Below, one piece after another: positions 1-7,092 of a stretch of DNA of 10,341 bases (its first letter is position 1; every line of letters begins with the position of its first letter). The position numbers were made by a program, and so were the translations under genes. Location of the stretch: positions 1-10,341 of the forward strand of contig DIKB01000123.1 in the NCBI GenBank assembly GCA_002421445.1, read 5' to 3'. The notes beneath the pieces were generated by a model, which was given only the letters and a program-made list of their open reading frames with translations, was not told where the DNA came from and did no database searches. The stretch comes from Dehalococcoidia bacterium UBA5629. Lineage in GTDB: Bacteria > Chloroflexota > Dehalococcoidia > GIF9 > UBA5629.

Positions 1-10
1 AGGAGCTTGC

Positions 11-280
11 ATGATGGATATTCCGTTTGTTGCGGTTTCCATAATCATTGCCCTGCTCATCGCGGTGCCGTTTTATCGTTTAATCGTAGGACCGACGCTG
101 TTCGACAGGGTGATCGCGTGCGGCCTTATCGGTACGAAGAGCGTTTTATTGCTGATTGTTATCGGCTTCGCTTACGGCAGGATAGAGATGTTTATCGATC
201 TGGCGATCGCCTATGCCCTGCTCAATTTCATAGGGACAGTGGCAACCGGTAAATATCTTGAGAAACGGGCGGACAAATGA
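11..280 (+). CDS. mrpF: Mrp/Mnh cation:proton antiporter subunit F
   Basis: Small hydrophobic subunit of the multi-subunit Mrp antiporter in the cytoplasmic membrane. The 89-residue product has three predicted membrane helices (about 6-26, 36-55 and 60-80). Between helices 1 and 2 is the family-typical stretch YRLIVGPTLFDRVIA (22-36). Helix 3 contains the conserved acidic FIDLAIAYALLNFIG segment (61-75, D63). Length and layout fit MrpF/MnhF and MbhB of membrane-bound hydrogenases. A Shine-Dalgarno AGGAG lies at 1-5. ATG codons occur at 11 and 14, and the second has the more usual spacing (8 bases), so the true product may be one residue shorter. The stop overlaps the mrpG start in ATGA (277-280), indicating translational coupling. 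The gene is internal to an operon that must begin upstream of the window, where mrpE is expected. Confidence 0.93.
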   Translation: MMDIPFVAVSIIIALLIAVPFYRLIVGPTLFDRVIACGLIGTKSVLLLIVIGFAYGRIEMFIDLAIAYALLNFIGTVATGKYLEKRADK

Positions 281-633
281 TCACGACTATAATCGCTGCT
301 GTTTTTATAGTGGGTGGTTTATTTTTTCTCACCGTGAGCAGTATAGGCATCATTCGTCTTCCTGATTTTTACAGCAGAACTCACGGCGTGAGTAAGGCTG
401 AGACGCTGGGATCGATGCTCATGCTCACAGGCCTGGCGGTATATCATGGATTCGAGGTGGCGAGTTTTAAGTTAATATTGATAATGGTTTTTATATTTTT
501 CGCCAGCCCGACGGCCACGCATATCATCGCTCGCGCCGCTTTTCGGGCAGGGTTACAGCCGTGGGTGCTGATGCGGAAAAAAGAAAACGTTTTTTTAACG
601 GACAAGCATAATGTAAGCGCAACCGAGGAGTAA
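277..633 (+). CDS. mrpG: Mrp/Mnh cation:proton antiporter subunit G
   Basis: MrpG/MnhG (MbhC) subunit of the Mrp antiporter membrane complex. The 118-residue protein has three predicted helices (about 3-24, 43-57 and 62-80). The family signature GIIRLPDFYSRTHGVSKAET (24-43) is almost canonical, as is SPTATHIIARAA (77-88) after the last helix. About 30 hydrophilic residues follow (RKKENVFLTDKHNVSATEE end), forming a short cytoplasmic tail. The start ATG overlaps the mrpF stop by four bases. A 66-base gap (634-699), the longest inside this operon, separates it from the next gene. I see no promoter or hairpin of note in that gap, only the downstream ribosome-binding site. Confidence 0.94.
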   Translation: MITTIIAAVFIVGGLFFLTVSSIGIIRLPDFYSRTHGVSKAETLGSMLMLTGLAVYHGFEVASFKLILIMVFIFFASPTATHIIARAAFRAGLQPWVLMRKKENVFLTDKHNVSATEE

Positions 634-699
634 GGCACAGAGTACGCGTTTGTTTGATATGTACATTGCGCTGAAATTGCAAGAGGACACTGGTTTTAT

Positions 700-945
700 A
701 TGAGCTGGGAGATAGGTTTAATTATTGTGGTCGTTGTCATTATATCCGCGATCGTGGCGCTGTCGATTCGCGATCTGCTGGCAGCGTCGTTTGTGTTGAT
801 GGCATACAGCTTCGGCATGGCGTTATTATATACGGAACTCGGAGCGCCGGATGTCGGCTTTACCGAGGCGGCAGTGGGTGCCGGCCTGAGTGGAGTGTTC
901 ATCATCGCGGCGCTGTATTATATGAAAAGGAGATCGGACGATTGA
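700..945 (+). CDS. mbhD: MbhD-like subunit (part of MrpA C-terminal region, DUF4040 type)
   Basis: 81-residue protein with three predicted helices (about 5-23, 26-45 and 58-75). The motif TELGAPDVGFTEAAVGAG (45-62) is typical of the MbhD/DUF4040 family. That domain occurs as a free subunit in membrane-bound hydrogenases and as part of the C-terminal region of fused MrpA in classic bacterial Mrp operons. It is thought to form part of the ion path joining the small-subunit module to the large antiporter subunits. An AGAGGA Shine-Dalgarno at 682-687 lies 12 bases before the ATG, longer than ideal, but no better in-frame start is visible. The stop TGA overlaps the next gene's TTG (TTGA, 942-945). 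The two genes together replace the MrpA C-terminus. Confidence 0.88.
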   Translation: MSWEIGLIIVVVVIISAIVALSIRDLLAASFVLMAYSFGMALLYTELGAPDVGFTEAAVGAGLSGVFIIAALYYMKRRSDD

Positions 946-1229
946 AGTGGTTTCCAATAGTGGTTTTATGTCTGTTTGTCGGGCTTCTTTTCTATGCAGA
1001 AAAGGATTTACCCGCGTTTGGAGATATTGAAGCGCCGCAAAATACACACGTATCCGATGAGTACATTCAGCGATCGTATGAGGATACCCATACCCCTGAG
1101 TTTGTGACGGCGGTGCTCGCCGACTATCGAGGCTATGATACGCTGGGAGAGACATCGGTTATCTTTACGGCAGGAGTGATCTGCATCCTGCTACTGACCG
1201 GGAATAGAAAAGATGATAGCAAAGTATAA
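942..1229 (+). CDS. mbhE: MbhE-like subunit (MrpA C-terminal / MbhE domain)
   Basis: 95-residue protein with an N-terminal helix (about 3-19), a hydrophilic middle and a C-terminal helix (about 70-86). The middle contains the MbhE signatures DLPAFGD (22-28) and VTAVLADYRGYDTLGETSVI (55-74), which are highly conserved in MbhE and in the fused C-terminus of MrpA. The start is TTG at 942, overlapping the previous stop. It is supported by AGGAG at 928-932 with nine bases of spacing and by the family N-terminus (a short hydrophobic helix before DLPxFGD). The 3' end overlaps mrpB by 17 bases, so translation of the two is probably coupled. In the complex it should sit beside the MbhD-like protein at the junction with the antiporter subunits. 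Confidence 0.88.
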   Translation: MKWFPIVVLCLFVGLLFYAEKDLPAFGDIEAPQNTHVSDEYIQRSYEDTHTPEFVTAVLADYRGYDTLGETSVIFTAGVICILLLTGNRKDDSKV

Positions 1230-1647
1230 AAACATCGTTGTGAATATCGCCAGCCGGGTGATGGCGCCGTTTATGATGCTTTACGCGTTGTATGCCCTGT
1301 TTCATGGTCATTCCAGCCCCGGAGGCGGCTTTCAGGGCGGGGCGATAATGGCGGCCGGTGTGATGCTGTTACGGCTTACTCTGGGCAAAGAGAGGTCGAG
1401 CCGGAAATTTCCCGTATGGCTGGCCCCGGTGATTGGTACTACAGGTGTGTTCATATTTGCGGGAACCGGTATTGTTACCATGCTGGGAGGGGGAAACTAC
1501 CTGGACTACGGGTTCTTACCTTTTCCTTTTCTTTCTCCCTCGGAACATAGATTCTGGGGGATATTAATTATTGAAATCGGTGTATTTTTGGGTGTATCCG
1601 GCATCATGGTTACCATATTTGATTGTTTAACGGCAGAACAGGAATGA
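1213..1647 (+). CDS. mrpB: Mrp/Mnh cation:proton antiporter subunit B
   Basis: 144-residue MrpB/MnhB (MbhF) membrane subunit. The hallmark HGHSSPGGGFQGGAIMAAG occupies residues 31-49, between the first and second of four predicted helices (about 9-30, 38-57, 70-92 and 115-138). The ATG at 1213 lies inside the end of the previous gene, giving a 17-base overlap. The 3' end is joined to mrpC by a tight ATGATGG overlap (1644-1650). MrpB is one of the small subunits required for assembly of functional Mrp complexes and for cation transport. Length and motif are fully ordinary. Confidence 0.95.
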   Translation: MIAKYKNIVVNIASRVMAPFMMLYALYALFHGHSSPGGGFQGGAIMAAGVMLLRLTLGKERSSRKFPVWLAPVIGTTGVFIFAGTGIVTMLGGGNYLDYGFLPFPFLSPSEHRFWGILIIEIGVFLGVSGIMVTIFDCLTAEQE

Positions 1648-2015
1648 TGGAAACATTGTTAGGAAGCTACTGGTTTTACATAACCACTATACTGATGGCT
1701 ATCGGGCTGTGGGGAATGCTGGCTAAAAGAAATCTGATGAAGAAGCTTATCGGCATGAATATCTTCCAGACTGCGATCATATTGTTTTATATCACCGGCA
1801 GTTCAAAGATCGGGGCAACGGTACCGATCTACGATCCGGAAATAGGCGTAGCCAACCCCGCTTTGTATCATAATCCATTGCCCCATGTGCTCATGCTGAC
1901 CGCTATTGTGGTGGCGGTGGCGACCAGCGGCGTTACCCTGGCACTGATGCTGATGATCTATCGCCGTTACCATACTCTTGATGAGCGGGAAATTATGAAA
2001 AGGATGCACGAGTGA
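1644..2015 (+). CDS. mrpC: Mrp/Mnh cation:proton antiporter subunit C (NuoK-like)
   Basis: 123-residue MrpC/MnhC (MbhG), homologous to NuoK of complex I. Three helices are predicted (about 8-26, 34-52 and 80-105). Family signatures are LIGMNIFQTAIILFY (35-49), with the loop to helix 3 containing NPLPHVLMLTAIVVAVATSG (77-96). The reading frame is open back to a TTG at 1623, which would add seven residues. I prefer ATG 1644 or 1647 because both overlap the mrpB stop (TGA 1645-1647), as with its neighbours, and they give the usual N-terminus. The local Shine-Dalgarno (AGGA, 1640-1643) is too close to be ideal, so initiation probably depends on coupling. The stop overlaps the GTG of mrpD (GTGA, 2012-2015). 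Confidence 0.94.
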   Translation: MMETLLGSYWFYITTILMAIGLWGMLAKRNLMKKLIGMNIFQTAIILFYITGSSKIGATVPIYDPEIGVANPALYHNPLPHVLMLTAIVVAVATSGVTLALMLMIYRRYHTLDEREIMKRMHE

Positions 2016-3490
2016 TTCTCAATCATATCATTGTCCTTATACCGATATCTTTATTGGTATTCTCCTTTATTACGTTTCTGCTGGGAACGGTACGCCGCAG
2101 CCTTGCTTATCCCACCGCTCTTGTGGGGAGTGCAATTTCTGTCGCGTGCTCCGTTGTCGGCCTTATCCTGGTTTTGCAGGGAGGGCCTATTCATTACTAC
2201 CTTGGCGGATGGCCGCCACCTATTGGGATCGAGTACGTGCTCGATTATCTATCGGCATTCATGGCGGTGCTCACTACGTTCATCGGTTTTATCAGCATTG
2301 TTTATTCACGAAAGTCTTTTGCCCAGGAGCTTCCGCACAAAGTTGTCCCATTGTATACGATCACTTTATTGCTGCTCTCAGGACTGTGCGGCATTATCGT
2401 CACCGGCGACCTGTTCAACCTCTATGTATTTCTCGAGATCGCCAGCCTGACGGCATATGCGCTCCTGGCGGTTGGGGAAAAGCGTGCTCCTGTGGCTGCC
2501 TTCCGTTATGTGATCATGGGGACGGTCGGAGCCTGTTTTTATTTGCTCGGTGTTGGTTTTATTTACTTTTCAACGGGCACGCTGAACATGGCCGACGCGG
2601 CGAAGCTGTTGCCGGCCATCTACGATTCCCGTGCCATCATCGCGGCTGCGGTATTTATCGTCATCGGAATCGGGCTGAAAATGGCGCTCTTCCCGATGCA
2701 CTCATGGCTGCCTGACGCGTATACATATGCACCATCTGCGGTTATTTCGCTTATTGCTCCTCTGATGACCAAGGTCTTTGCTTATGTTCTGATCCGTATG
2801 CTGATATCGGTGTTCCTTCCGGAGTATCTCAGCGATGTCATCCCGGCAACGCTGGTTATCGGTTGGCTGGCCGCTGCCGGCATCGTGATCATGTCCATTA
2901 TGGCCATCGCGCAGGACGATTTCAGGCGCATGCTTGCCTACAGCAGCCTTGCTCAGATTTGCTACGTAGCTCTCGGCATTGGACTGGCAAATCCTCTTGG
3001 ACTTATCGGCGGCATGCTTCACATACTTAACCACGCTTTTATGAAAGGCTGCCTGTTCCAGGTAGCCGGCGCAATACGATACCGTACCGGTTTAACCAGC
3101 ATCTCAAAATTCAACGGGCTCGGAAAGAAAATGCGCTGGACGATGGGATCGTTCGGCATTGCCGCGCTGTCCATGATCGGCATTCCTCCGGCCTGCGGTT
3201 TTTTCAGCAAATGGTATCTGATGCTGGGAAGCATTGACGCCGGCAACTGGGTATTCGTGGGGGTAATCGCCCTCAGCAGCCTGCTGAACGCCGTCTACTT
3301 CTTTAAAATTATTGAAAAAGTCTTTTTCGCTCAGCCGGATGACGACATTGTCGAAAACGCCGCTGAGCCGCCGAAGGAAATGCTTGTGCCCATTGTGATA
3401 ATGGCCGTCGCTATCATTGCTCTCGGCCTGGTCAATGTTTATATAGTAACGAACATTCTGGAGCCTGTTGTCAACCATGTTTTTAATTAG
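2012..3490 (+). CDS. mrpD: Mrp antiporter large subunit D (first proton-pumping-type subunit)
   Basis: 492-residue polytopic subunit of the MrpD/NuoL-M-N/MbhH family, with about 14 predicted helices and the standard length. The residues used for proton transfer are visible: TM5 glutamate E142 (FLEIASLTAYA), TM7 lysine K223 (GLKMALFPMHSWLPDAY), TM8 lysine K254 (LMTKVF), the helix-10 histidines and lysine in HILNHAFMK (337-345), and TM12 K400 (GFFSKW). The start GTG (2012) overlaps the mrpC stop, and AAAAGGA at 1998-2004 gives seven bases of spacing. Its position directly after mrpC is that of mrpD in canonical operons, so this is the likeliest true MrpD of the three large paralogs. The other two follow in tandem. 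Confidence 0.94.
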   Translation: MILNHIIVLIPISLLVFSFITFLLGTVRRSLAYPTALVGSAISVACSVVGLILVLQGGPIHYYLGGWPPPIGIEYVLDYLSAFMAVLTTFIGFISIVYSRKSFAQELPHKVVPLYTITLLLLSGLCGIIVTGDLFNLYVFLEIASLTAYALLAVGEKRAPVAAFRYVIMGTVGACFYLLGVGFIYFSTGTLNMADAAKLLPAIYDSRAIIAAAVFIVIGIGLKMALFPMHSWLPDAYTYAPSAVISLIAPLMTKVFAYVLIRMLISVFLPEYLSDVIPATLVIGWLAAAGIVIMSIMAIAQDDFRRMLAYSSLAQICYVALGIGLANPLGLIGGMLHILNHAFMKGCLFQVAGAIRYRTGLTSISKFNGLGKKMRWTMGSFGIAALSMIGIPPACGFFSKWYLMLGSIDAGNWVFVGVIALSSLLNAVYFFKIIEKVFFAQPDDDIVENAAEPPKEMLVPIVIMAVAIIALGLVNVYIVTNILEPVVNHVFN

Positions 3491-3517
3491 CCGACGATGT
3501 AAAGGTTTGAACGGATA

Positions 3518-5008
3518 ATGCAAGCATATTTGTCAATCGCACCGGTTATCGCTATCTGTGTCTCTTTGATAGCAGCAATTCTCATTGTTATGAGCCGTCA
3601 CTATCCCCGATTATGTGTAGGATGGACAATAGGCAGCGCTGTGATTAAATTCGCGGTTATTGCATCGATGCTTCCATCGGTGCTGAACGGGAATTATCCG
3701 GCGATAAAGCTTTTTGAGCTGTCGCCGGGGATCTCGCTGGCATTTAAGGTGGATTCAGCGGGTATGATTTTCGGACTATCCGCATCATTGCTCTGGGTTA
3801 TCACTTCGGTGTTCAATATCGAATATACCAGGATATTTTCATGGCTAAGAGATATCCGCTATTTTGCCAGCTTTACGGTATGTTTAGCGGCGACAATCGG
3901 CATAGCTTTTGCCGGTAACCTCTTTACACTTCTTATTTTTTATGAACTGCTGACGATTGCTACGTATCCACTGGTTGTTATCAGTGGAAAGCCTGAAGCG
4001 ATATTTGCCGGCAAGAAATACCTGGCATATCTTCTCACGGCTGGAGCACTGCTGATTATAGCCACTGCGCTGACGTTTAGATACGCGGGAACTCTCGATT
4101 TTATCCCCGGCGGGTTCCTCGATGCCGGCATCGGTAGTGATAAGCTGCTGGTGCTTGCCGTGCTTTTCATCATCGGGTTCGGTGTAAAAGCAGCCCTCAT
4201 GCCGTTCCACAGCTGGCTGCCGACCGCAATGGTTGCTCCTGTACCGGTGAGTGCCTTACTTCACGCAGTTGCCGTGGTGAAAGCGGGAGCATTCGGTTTC
4301 GTCCGGGTCATCGGCTTTGTTTTCGGACCGACACTTTTTCATGATATCGGGGCTGGTACAATTCTCTCCATTATGGCAGGCATAACCATTCTGATATCAT
4401 CGCTTTTGGCCATCGGACAGGACCACTTAAAACGCCGGTTGGCCTATTCCACTGTGGGACATCTCTCATATATTCTGCTCGGTTTATCTTTGTTCTCTCC
4501 GATCGGCTGGATTGGAGCATTGCTTCATATTGTCAATCACGCGATGATGAAGATCACACTATTCTTCTGTGCCGGAGCAATTGCAGCTAAGACCAGAATG
4601 GACAGGGTGAGCCAGCTTGGAGGCATCGGAAAACAGATGCCTTACACTATGGCTGCTTTCACGCTAGCAGCGCTGGGGTTAATCGGCATTCCGCCGATCA
4701 GCGGTTTCGTCAGCAAACTATTTCTGGGCCAGGGTGCACTGGGTGCGGACCTATGGATTCTGCTCGCGCTTTTATTGCTGAGCGGTTTACTCAATGCCGG
4801 TTATTTCCTGCCGATCATACGCCGCGCTTTTTTTGTTCCGTCCGATATGTTCGTCAAATATGATGAGTCCCCACTGCTCTTCGTCATTCCACTGGCACTG
4901 ACCGCCCTGATGGCGCTTTATTTCGGTCTTCAACCGAATGGATTATTCGATTTCTTCAAGCTGGCTACGGATGCGGCTACCAGTGTCTTTGCCGGAGGAA
5001 TACGATGA
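3518..5008 (+). CDS. Second large proton-pumping-type antiporter subunit (MrpA-N/NuoL-like)
   Basis: 496-residue membrane protein with the Proton_antipo_M-type core and about 14 helices. Key residues align with those of mrpD: E143 (FYELLTIATY), K224 (GVKAALMPFHSWLPTA), K255 (HAVAVVKAGAF), H337/H341/K345 (LLHIVNHAMMK) and K400 (SGFVSK). The segment APVPVSALLHAVAVVKAG (240-257) resembles the PTPVSALLHAATMVKAG signature of NuoL and the MrpA N-terminal region, unlike the corresponding part of mrpD. I therefore infer that it supplies the MrpA N-terminal antiporter half, while the C-terminal half is encoded at 700-1229. It lies 27 bases after mrpD, with AAAGG at 3501-3505 before ATG 3518. The stop overlaps the next start in ATGA (5005-5008). 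It would usually be annotated as a proton-conducting transporter or subunit D. Confidence 0.88.
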   Translation: MQAYLSIAPVIAICVSLIAAILIVMSRHYPRLCVGWTIGSAVIKFAVIASMLPSVLNGNYPAIKLFELSPGISLAFKVDSAGMIFGLSASLLWVITSVFNIEYTRIFSWLRDIRYFASFTVCLAATIGIAFAGNLFTLLIFYELLTIATYPLVVISGKPEAIFAGKKYLAYLLTAGALLIIATALTFRYAGTLDFIPGGFLDAGIGSDKLLVLAVLFIIGFGVKAALMPFHSWLPTAMVAPVPVSALLHAVAVVKAGAFGFVRVIGFVFGPTLFHDIGAGTILSIMAGITILISSLLAIGQDHLKRRLAYSTVGHLSYILLGLSLFSPIGWIGALLHIVNHAMMKITLFFCAGAIAAKTRMDRVSQLGGIGKQMPYTMAAFTLAALGLIGIPPISGFVSKLFLGQGALGADLWILLALLLLSGLLNAGYFLPIIRRAFFVPSDMFVKYDESPLLFVIPLALTALMALYFGLQPNGLFDFFKLATDAATSVFAGGIR

Positions 5009-5223
5009 GGGGTTTGCTCTGGTTGCTTATTGCTGCGGGATTAGTCTTATCCGTCGTTGCTGACTTGCTGATACCGGTTGAGCCAGGCCATGATGCATCC
5101 TGGTGGGTGCATATCCCTGGCTTTTTCGCGGCGCTGGGCTTTTTTGGCTGTGTGGCTATTGTCTATATAGCCAAAGCGCTGGGTAAATGGTGGTTGCAGC
5201 GCAAAGAGGATTACTATGATTAG
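5005..5223 (+). CDS. Small two-helix membrane protein of the Mrp operon
   Basis: 72-residue protein with two predicted helices (about 4-24 and 37-59). The short extracytoplasmic loop PVEPGHDASWWVHIPGFFA contains two prolines, two histidines and two tryptophans. The basic C-terminus ends in KWWLQRKEDYYD. I do not recognise a named family. From memory, unnamed small proteins with a similar PGFxAxxGFxxC...AK...EDYYD pattern occur beside D-type subunits in other Mrp-like operons, which supports a real accessory subunit. It is translationally locked between two large subunits: it overlaps the preceding stop (ATGA, 5005-5008), and its own last eight bases overlap the next gene. The acidic DYYD tail sits next to the stop and could dock to a cytoplasmic face of the complex. 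That role is inference. Confidence 0.8.
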   Translation: MRGLLWLLIAAGLVLSVVADLLIPVEPGHDASWWVHIPGFFAALGFFGCVAIVYIAKALGKWWLQRKEDYYD

Positions 5224-6970
5224 CCTACCTCCCGCTCTGATTTTGATTGCCGGCGCAGTGCTGCTGCCGTTACTGCCGCGTCGTATTCGATCAGCAGCAT
5301 TTCTCATTTTTCCGGTGCTGGCATTTCTATGGCTGCTGTCTTTGCATCCTGGTGACAGCCTGACCATACCGTTCCTTACCTATAATTTAATGGTAACGCG
5401 GGTTGATCTGCTGAGCCTGTGTTTCGGCTATGTGTTCGTGCTGGTTACATTTTTCGGCGGCGTTTTCGCCTTCCATGTTAAAGATACCGCAGAGCAGGTA
5501 GCCACATTACTCTACGCAGGCAGCGCTCTGGGAGTGGTATTTGCCGGTGACCTGCTCACGCTGGTCTGCTTCTGGGAGCTGATGGCCGTTGCGTCTGTCT
5601 ACCTCATCTGGGCAAGAGGGACCGTATTATCGCGCGGTGCAGGTATGCGCTATCTTATTGTTCATCTTGTCGGGGGCAGCATATTATTAGCCGGCATTAT
5701 CATCAATATAAATGAGACCGGTTCAATCCTGTTCAACCATATGGATGGCGGCATTGCAGCAAATCTCATCCTCTTCTCTTTCTGTCTTAATGCAGCTGTG
5801 CCTCCTCTCCATGCATGGTTATCGGATGCCTATCCTGAAGGGACTGTGTCCGGCAGCGTGTTCTTGAGTGCATTTACCACTAAAACGGCTGTTTATGTCC
5901 TGGCACGCGGCTTTGCGGGGTGGGATATTCTCATCTGGGCAGGCGTTATTATGGCTATTTACGGTGTCATATATGCAGTTCTGGAGAACGACGGTCGGCG
6001 CCTTCTATCGTATCATATAATCAGCCAGGTGGGATACATGGTGTGCGGCGTTGGCATCGGAACAGAAGCCGCAATTAGCGGAGTCACGGCCCATGCATTT
6101 GCCCATGTGCTGTACAAGGCGCTGCTGTTCATGGGCGCCGGCGCGGTGCTCTATGCCACTGGCAAAAGCAAACTTTCGGATCTCGGGGGGCTGGCAAAAG
6201 CCATGCCTATCGTCCTTGGCCTTTATATGATTGGCGCATTCTCAATATCAGGCTTTCCGCTGTTTAGCGGTTTTGTCAGTAAATCGCTTGTCATCAATGC
6301 AGCGGCGCTTAGTGGTATGGATTGGGTGGTGTTATCCCTTAATCTAGCAGCCGTCGGGACATTCCTCCACACCGGTTTGAAATTACCCTACTTCACCTGG
6401 TTTGCTAAGAAGACGGACCTTAAACCTTCACGAATACCGGTGGGTATGTACGTGGGTATGGGGCTCACAGCTCTTGCCTGTTTCATCATAGGCGTCTATC
6501 CGAATATTCTCTATTCTATTCTGCCTTACCCTGTCGACTATCATCCATACTCGGCGCGCCACATAGTGGAAACGATGCAGTTGCTTCTATTTACGGGCCT
6601 CGGTTTCTGGGCGATTGTAAGGGTACTGGCCAATAAACCTGTTATCAATCTTGATTTCGACTGGTTTTATCGAAGGCCGGTGCGATTGGCGTATACCGTT
6701 TTCGTGGCTGCTCCAGCAAAGCTTTTCGGACTGGTAGAGCAGGGTGCATTTATAATCGGTGGCCAGATTGAAGACATCATTAAAAATCCTGTCGGTTATG
6801 CCGTTAAAAGGATGTCTTTCATCGGTATCCGGCGTCAGGATAAGAAAACAGCGATTGCCGATACGCGCGCCTATAATCCCGACCGGTACAGGATTTCAGT
6901 GGAAACCATGATGCTGATCATACTAATAGTCTTTATTATCCTGATCTCCTGGAGCATGCTCGCTTCCTGA
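5216..6970 (+). CDS. Third large proton-pumping-type antiporter subunit with C-terminal extension
   Basis: 584-residue member of the same MrpD/NuoL-like family, about 90 residues longer than the other two. Conserved features include TM5 glutamate E121 (CFWELMAVASVYL), PLHAWLSDAYPEG (197-209), TM8 K223 (FTTKTAVY), H293/H297/K301 (AHAFAHVLYK) and K356 (SGFVSK). The TM7 position occupied by lysine in both paralogs is N192 here (CLNAAVPPLHAWL). After the core, residues 475-560 include DFDWFYRRPVR (479-489) and a long weakly hydrophobic stretch. A last helix follows at about 563-581. This arrangement recalls the lateral helix plus terminal anchor of NuoL/MrpA, but that is inference. A strong AGAGGA at 5205-5210 lies five bases before the ATG. 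This is the last gene of the operon, with a hairpin terminator 68 bases downstream. Confidence 0.88.
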   Translation: MISLPPALILIAGAVLLPLLPRRIRSAAFLIFPVLAFLWLLSLHPGDSLTIPFLTYNLMVTRVDLLSLCFGYVFVLVTFFGGVFAFHVKDTAEQVATLLYAGSALGVVFAGDLLTLVCFWELMAVASVYLIWARGTVLSRGAGMRYLIVHLVGGSILLAGIIININETGSILFNHMDGGIAANLILFSFCLNAAVPPLHAWLSDAYPEGTVSGSVFLSAFTTKTAVYVLARGFAGWDILIWAGVIMAIYGVIYAVLENDGRRLLSYHIISQVGYMVCGVGIGTEAAISGVTAHAFAHVLYKALLFMGAGAVLYATGKSKLSDLGGLAKAMPIVLGLYMIGAFSISGFPLFSGFVSKSLVINAAALSGMDWVVLSLNLAAVGTFLHTGLKLPYFTWFAKKTDLKPSRIPVGMYVGMGLTALACFIIGVYPNILYSILPYPVDYHPYSARHIVETMQLLLFTGLGFWAIVRVLANKPVINLDFDWFYRRPVRLAYTVFVAAPAKLFGLVEQGAFIIGGQIEDIIKNPVGYAVKRMSFIGIRRQDKKTAIADTRAYNPDRYRISVETMMLIILIVFIILISWSMLAS

Positions 6971-7038
6971 ACGCTGTCGGTATGCAGATAGTTGCAGTAA
7001 ATACACTGGCAAATCTTCAGAGTCTACTCTCTTAAAAT

Positions 7039-7068
7039 AAACGAGGACGGAAACATCCGTCCTCGTTT
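7039..7068. terminator. Probable bidirectional intrinsic terminator between convergent genes
   Basis: Perfect inverted repeat: arms 7039-7051 and 7056-7068 (core ACGAGGACGGA / TCCGTCCTCGT), a 13-bp stem with loop AACA. On the + strand the descending arm ends in TTTT then AATAC. On the - strand the T-rich run is TTTATTTT, which is stronger. The antiporter operon ends 68 bases to the left and the - strand gene stops 24 bases to the right. The hairpin therefore probably terminates both transcripts and insulates them from each other. Confidence 0.88.
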
Positions 7069-7092
7069 TAATACCTGTACTGGTTTTTTTGG

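Noticed and set aside
2146..2715. 189-codon open frame on the + strand inside mrpD
   Set aside because: It lies wholly within a clearly recognised mrpD in another frame. Its translation is rich in Cys, Arg and His with no family resemblance and no ribosome-binding site.
3104..3523. 139-codon open frame on the - strand
   Set aside because: It is antisense to the end of mrpD, with unnatural composition. The opposite strand carries conserved family motifs.
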